Shown piece after piece: positions 61,993 to 64,000 of a stretch of 64,000 bases of DNA (position 1 is the stretch's first letter; each line of letters opens with the position of its first letter). The notes under the pieces were generated by a model, which was not told where the DNA came from, did not search any database, and saw nothing but the letters and a program-made list of their open reading frames with translations. Source of the stretch: a beta proteobacterium KB13 (GTDB lineage Bacteria > Pseudomonadota > Gammaproteobacteria > Burkholderiales > Methylophilaceae); assembly GCA_000156155.1 (NCBI GenBank), contig DS995299.1:459827-523826 (forward strand). Direction: 5' to 3'. The position numbers and the translations under genes are program-made.

Positions 61993-61997
61993 TTTTT

Positions 61998-63086
61998 TTG
62001 ATTAATTTACTTGATATTGATTTAAAAACCTTTCAAGATCAAATTGCAAAATCTGGTCATCAACCTTTTCGAGCCAAGCAGCTATGGCGCTGGCTCTTTA
62101 AGGAAGAGCAAACCGATTTTACTAAGATGACTGATCTTGCCAAAGATTTCCGCTTATTTCTTACCAATAACTACCAGCTCAATTTCCCAAAAATCAACTT
62201 CGATCATGTTTCGAGAGATGGAACACGTAAATGGTTATTTGATATGGGATCAAATAACGCGATCGAAACCGTTTTTATTCCAGAAAAAAATAGAGGAACC
62301 CTTTGTATTTCATCACAAGTGGGTTGTGCCCTGGAGTGTACATTCTGCTCAACCGGTCGCCAAGGGTTTAATCGCAATTTATCTCAGGCTGAGATTATTG
62401 GCCAGCTGTGGTTGGCTAACAATTTGCTATCTAATGATTATGATACAAGTGAACATAAGCCGGTGACTAATGTGGTAATGATGGGAATGGGAGAGCCCTT
62501 AGCTAACTACGATCAGGTGGTTTCTTCTTTAAAAATTATGTTGGACGATAAGGCTTATGGATTAAGCCGAAGAAGAGTCACAGTCTCTACCAGCGGCTTA
62601 GTTCCTGCAGTAGAGAAATTGAAATATGATTGCCCTGTGTCTTTAGCCATTTCTTTGCATGCACCCAATAACAAAATTAGAGACGAAATTGTACCGATTA
62701 ATAAGAAGTATCCAATTGAGGTATTACTAGATTCTTGTCAAAGTTATCTTGAAGAAGCACCACGAGATTTTATTACAATGGAATATGTGATGTTAAAGGA
62801 TGTTAATGACCAAGATCAGCATGCAGAAGAATTAGTTGATTTAGTTAAAAATACTCCTTGTAAATTTAATCTCATCCCATTTAATCCTTTTCCAAAAAGC
62901 GGATATGAATCTTCAAGCAGGGAGCGTATATTAAGTTTTCAGAAAATTTTAATGGATAGTGGCATCGTCACAACTATCCGTAAAACTCGAGGTGATGATA
63001 TTGATGCAGCTTGTGGTCAGTTAGCTGGTGATGTAAAAGATAAAACAAAACGGACATTGCGATTAATCCAAGAGGGAAAAAAATAA
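61998..63086 (+). CDS. rlmN: 23S rRNA (A2503)-C2 / tRNA (A37)-C2 methyltransferase
   Basis: A radical SAM methylase of 362 aa. [13 protein letters not shown] is the N-terminal accessory domain, [12 protein letters not shown] gives the CX3CX2C cluster, [11 protein letters not shown] the SAM site, and the Cys near the C-terminus in AACGQLAGD accepts the methyl intermediate. The start is TTG at 61998, 5 nt after ndk. GC and codon use are typical of core genes. Confidence 0.96.
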   Translation: MINLLDIDLKTFQDQIAKSGHQPFRAKQLWRWLFKEEQTDFTKMTDLAKDFRLFLTNNYQLNFPKINFDHVSRDGTRKWLFDMGSNNAIETVFIPEKNRGTLCISSQVGCALECTFCSTGRQGFNRNLSQAEIIGQLWLANNLLSNDYDTSEHKPVTNVVMMGMGEPLANYDQVVSSLKIMLDDKAYGLSRRRVTVSTSGLVPAVEKLKYDCPVSLAISLHAPNNKIRDEIVPINKKYPIEVLLDSCQSYLEEAPRDFITMEYVMLKDVNDQDQHAEELVDLVKNTPCKFNLIPFNPFPKSGYESSSRERILSFQKILMDSGIVTTIRKTRGDDIDAACGQLAGDVKDKTKRTLRLIQEGKK

Positions 63087-64000
63087 TTGATCAAAAAAAA
63101 TAGATTAGTTGTAAAAGTCGGTGATATTCATATTGGAGGTCATCACCCCGTGGTCATTCAATCTATGACCAATACCGATACTGAAAATGTAGAGGCGACT
63201 GTTGAACAAACTCTTGAGCTGTGGAAGGCTGGTTCTGAAATAGTTCGAATTACAGTGAACACTGAGGCCGCTGCTCAAGCAACAATAAAAATTAAAGAAA
63301 AGTTGTTAAGCATGGGTTGTAATGTCCCGCTCGTTGGAGATTTCCACTTTAACGGACACAAGCTACTGAAACTTTATCCAGATTGCGCAAAGGCGCTAGA
63401 TAAATACAGAATAAATCCAGGGAATGTAGGTAAAGGCTCAAAACGTGAGGATCAATTTTCACAAATGATCCAATGTGCTATTGACCATGACAAGCCAGTT
63501 CGTATTGGTGTTAATTGGGGGTCATTGGATCAAGATTTACTTGCTAAAATGATGGATGAGAACCAACAATTGAGTGAGCCAAAATCCTCTAACGATCTCA
63601 TGCGTGAAGCCTTGATTAAGTCTGCTTTGATGAGTGCTGAAGCTGCAGTCAAACAAGGATTAGCAAAAGATCGAATTATTATTTCTTGTAAAACAAGCGA
63701 TACACAAGATCTTATTTTTGTGTATGAACAACTGGCAAAGCGATGCAATTTTCCCCTTCATTTAGGATTAACAGAGGCTGGAATGGGGACTAAGGGTGTA
63801 GTCGCTTCCAGTGCATCGATGGGTTATCTTTTGCAACAAGGTATTGGTGACACAATAAGGATATCGCTAACTCCTGAACCAGGAGAAACAAGAACTAAAG
63901 AAGTTGTTGTTGCGCAAGAACTACTTCAAACAATGAATATCCGATCTTTTGTTCCTTTGGTAATTGCTTGTCCTGGATGCGGAAGGACTACTTCAACTTT
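63087..64000 (+). CDS. ispG: 4-hydroxy-3-methylbut-2-enyl diphosphate synthase, cut by the window end
   Basis: The [4Fe-4S] enzyme of the MEP isoprenoid pathway. No stop codon is reached, so only the first 304 residues are visible. The TTG start at 63087 follows the rlmN stop directly. [36 protein letters not shown] and the long TIM-barrel end [14 protein letters not shown] are typical. CPGCGRT near 63975 supplies the first two cluster cysteines; the third lies beyond the window. Confidence 0.95.
   Translation, partial: MIKKNRLVVKVGDIHIGGHHPVVIQSMTNTDTENVEATVEQTLELWKAGSEIVRITVNTEAAAQATIKIKEKLLSMGCNVPLVGDFHFNGHKLLKLYPDCAKALDKYRINPGNVGKGSKREDQFSQMIQCAIDHDKPVRIGVNWGSLDQDLLAKMMDENQQLSEPKSSNDLMREALIKSALMSAEAAVKQGLAKDRIIISCKTSDTQDLIFVYEQLAKRCNFPLHLGLTEAGMGTKGVVASSASMGYLLQQGIGDTIRISLTPEPGETRTKEVVVAQELLQTMNIRSFVPLVIACPGCGRTTST

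Noticed and set aside
1-64000. CRISPR arrays, insertion sequences, tRNA or rRNA genes
   Set aside because: No regularly spaced repeats, transposase-like frames or complete tRNA cloverleaves were recognised; only the 18-base tmRNA-like fragment at 1951 resembles an RNA gene end.

Overview
The window looks like chromosomal DNA of a small-genome, AT-rich planktonic betaproteobacterium. A member of the Methylophilales (OM43 or Methylopumilus type) is my best guess. It rests on the low GC, dense overlapping genes, a periplasmic PQQ sugar dehydrogenase with its cytochrome c, and the housekeeping run ndk-rlmN-ispG. No rRNA or marker protein in the window settles it.

Layout: (1) 1-10.1 kb is mixed metabolism: cytochrome c plus PQQ aldose dehydrogenase, a class II aldolase, an outer-membrane barrel, an MDR oxidoreductase, a Wzx-type flippase, metY, a BLUF photoreceptor with PsiE-like and SLC13 genes, DUF2721, and an unlisted 43-aa membrane protein behind a Fur box. 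(2) 10.1-22.4 kb is one tightly overlapped operon. It makes CDP-4-keto-3,6-dideoxyglucose (rfbFGH) and adds an acylating aldehyde dehydrogenase/4-hydroxy-2-oxoacid aldolase pair, a ThDP enzyme of the acetolactate synthase/YerE type, an SDR, a GNAT, two PLP aminotransferases and a GtrB-like transferase. (3) 22.4-29.7 kb holds three very large GT-C/YfhO-like membrane proteins and a GT2, read from a palindromic divergent promoter. (4) 29.7-33.2 kb is a lipoprotein-tdh-kbl operon, then about 950 bp with DnaA-box-like sites and two small genes (32 aa and 51 aa) missed by length cut-offs. (5) 33.2-42.6 kb is gmhA-rfbBDAC, a WecA/MraY-like initiator, GT2, GtrA, radical SAM and a frameshifted SDR. (6) 42.5-58.9 kb holds UDP-xylose genes (ugd, UXS), galE, a B12-type radical SAM, a GDP-heptose-like set (GHMP kinase, guanylyltransferase) wrapped around a split transketolase and a ColD-like dehydratase, and a Wzm/Wzt exporter. 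(7) 58.9-64 kb returns to core genes: HAD phosphatase, Gfo/Idh, trhO, ndk, rlmN and partial ispG.

Most of 10-59 kb therefore builds surface polysaccharide: nucleotide sugars (CDP-3,6-dideoxy, dTDP-rhamnose, UDP-GlcA/Xyl/Gal, probably GDP-heptose derivatives), a lipid-linked initiator, glycosyltransferases and an ABC exporter. The least ordinary content is two separate ThDP modules, each next to a 3-dehydrase that uses His instead of Lys (RfbH and a ColD-like protein). I read these as two candidate pathways for carbon-branched deoxysugars. The first also carries an aldolase/dehydrogenase pair that could supply an unusual 2-oxoacid donor. This is inference from gene content, not a demonstrated chemistry.
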